Shown piece after piece: positions 4,460 to 5,370 of a stretch of DNA of 5,370 nucleotides (its first letter is position 1; each line of letters opens with the position of its first letter). The position numbers and the translations under genes are program-made. Location: assembly GCA_002414705.1 (NCBI GenBank), contig DIAL01000075.1, positions 8,452 to 13,821 of the forward strand, read 5' to 3'. Source of the stretch: Flavobacteriaceae bacterium UBA5079 (lineage in GTDB: Bacteria > Bacteroidota > Bacteroidia > Flavobacteriales > Flavobacteriaceae). A model generated the notes under the pieces. It saw only the letters and a program-made list of their open reading frames with translations, had not been told where the DNA came from and made no database searches.

Positions 4460-5370
4460 CTATGAAAAGACTTTATTTATTTTAATTTTCAATAAAAAAT
4501 GGCTTACAGGATACACTATAAATCCAAGAATGGTTAAAAATGGATTTTTTGAAATATGAAATGTTTCGGTCAATTTTGATAATGCTAAAACATGTAAAGT
4601 ACTTAATATAAAGTAAAACATATAAATTCCACCCGAAATAGCACTAATCTGAATAAATACTGCTGCTAATTCCTCAAGTTTATTGTTTCTTAATACAAAA
4701 TAGAGGATAAACAGAATTACAGAAATACAGTAAAAAACATAACTGAATTTTGAATGCATGTTATAATCTATTAAAAGCGATTTAGCTTCTAATTCTTTTT
4801 CCTGACTTAAAGCAATAGAAGTTGTAGGTTTTACTTTTGTGATTTCTGATTTGTTATCAATTTTAAGAAACTTTTTAATAGGTTCAATAATATGGTCAAA
4901 CTCAAAAATACCTCTATCTGCTGTAGCGCGTTTGGTTAAAAAGTACCCAAGTGGTAACACTATAATGGTTGAAAACCAGGCTGCAATAATAGGGCTAAAA
5001 GTACCATCTTTAGCACTGTTTTTGGCAAAAATACCTATAAAATGATAGGTTAAAAATAGGAGTATAGCAATAATCATTGGTAAACCAATACCGCCTTTTC
5101 TAATTAATGCACCCAAAGGAGCTCCAACAAAAAATAGAATAACACAGGCAAAACCTAAAGCCAGTTTTTCATGCAGAGATATTACATGTTTATTGAGCCA
5201 AACATTACGTTCTTTAAAGTATTTGCCTTTAACATTTAATATTTGTTTGGTGCTTCTTAATGAATTTAATGCTTGGTCTAACATTTGAACCTTTTTCTTG
5301 TCTGGATATAGCTCTAGAATATTTCCATTAAATAAGGTGTCGGTTGTTTTTTGTAACGTGATACCAGAGT
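4460..5370 (-). CDS. LptF/LptG (YjgP/YjgQ) family permease, C-terminal part
   Basis: The frame is open to the right edge, so 302 codons plus the stop are visible and the N-terminus (first membrane helices and most of the periplasmic domain) is missing. An ATG at 5284 is internal: the 28 codons before it (ending NILELYPDKKKVQ) read as family-like protein without a stop. LptF/LptG are the inner-membrane subunits that, with the LptB ATPase, extract lipopolysaccharide and send it to the outer membrane. The visible LHEKLA segment and the next three hydrophobic stretches (visible residues 69-89 with GAPLGALIRKGG, 96-115, 125-145) match the C-terminal helix bundle of the family. Beyond the usual end comes a charged linker (about 148-207) and roughly three more hydrophobic segments (208-226, about 231-263, 276-293). 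LptF and LptG cannot be told apart here. ribB follows 45 bp downstream. Confidence 0.86.
   Translation of the reverse strand, partial: SGITLQKTTDTLFNGNILELYPDKKKVQMLDQALNSLRSTKQILNVKGKYFKERNVWLNKHVISLHEKLALGFACVILFFVGAPLGALIRKGGIGLPMIIAILLFLTYHFIGIFAKNSAKDGTFSPIIAAWFSTIIVLPLGYFLTKRATADRGIFEFDHIIEPIKKFLKIDNKSEITKVKPTTSIALSQEKELEAKSLLIDYNMHSKFSYVFYCISVILFILYFVLRNNKLEELAAVFIQISAISGGIYMFYFILSTLHVLALSKLTETFHISKNPFLTILGFIVYPVSHFLLKIKINKVFS

Noticed and set aside
4839..5045. 68-codon plus-strand open frame inside the permease gene
   Set aside because: Its hydrophobic character only mirrors the antisense membrane helices of the permease. It is a shadow frame.
5282..5284. ATG as start of the permease gene
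   Set aside because: The same frame is open for all 28 codons to the right edge and reads as plausible family sequence, so this is an internal methionine of a truncated gene.
1..5370. CRISPR array, insertion sequence, prophage or attachment-site remnants at the tRNA
   Set aside because: No regularly spaced repeats, transposase or integrase coding sequence, or direct repeat of the tRNA 3' end was seen in the window.

Overview
The window looks like chromosomal housekeeping DNA from a member of the Flavobacteriaceae (Bacteroidota). Three things suggest this. The DNA is AT-rich. Starts are preceded by TAnnTTTG -7 boxes, some with a TTG/TTTG -33 element, rather than by Shine-Dalgarno sequences. 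The gene set is typical of the group: a RibB with a RibA-like tail, an LptF/LptG-type permease, a flavobacterial-type peroxiredoxin and a tRNA-Ser without an encoded CCA. The placement rests on sequence pattern and recall of protein families, not on a database search. Layout, left to right: the 5' end of a peroxiredoxin gene (minus strand, running off the left edge) with its promoter and two dyads; about 300 bp of very AT-rich DNA with no gene; tRNA-Ser(UGA) on the minus strand with a textbook promoter and a terminator hairpin 2 nt after its 3' end; a plus-strand NfsB-like nitroreductase; a convergent minus-strand small lipoprotein of unknown function; a divergent plus-strand DegT/DnrJ/EryC1/StrS aminotransferase closed by a strong terminator; then, convergent to it, ribB and an upstream LptF/LptG-family permease, both minus strand, the permease running off the right edge. 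Most genes seem to be single transcription units with their own promoters. The exception is the permease-ribB pair: same strand, 45 bp apart, with a promoter for ribB in the gap, so ribB may be both co-transcribed and separately expressed. No mobile element, CRISPR array, phage gene or obvious new multigene system is visible. Points that merit a second look: (i) the C-terminal RibA-like half of the RibB protein has lost the zinc cysteines and catalytic motif of GTP cyclohydrolase II; (ii) a 5-4-5 Crp/Fnr-type dyad sits at an activator position on the peroxiredoxin promoter, which lacks a -33 element; (iii) the tRNA-Ser leader contains a 9-nt perfect complement to the tRNA's own D-arm; (iv) the permease carries a C-terminal membrane extension beyond the usual LptF/LptG fold. 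Two gene starts differ from a naive longest-ORF reading: ribB should start at the ATG at 4414, and the permease has no start in the window because its frame is open to the right edge.
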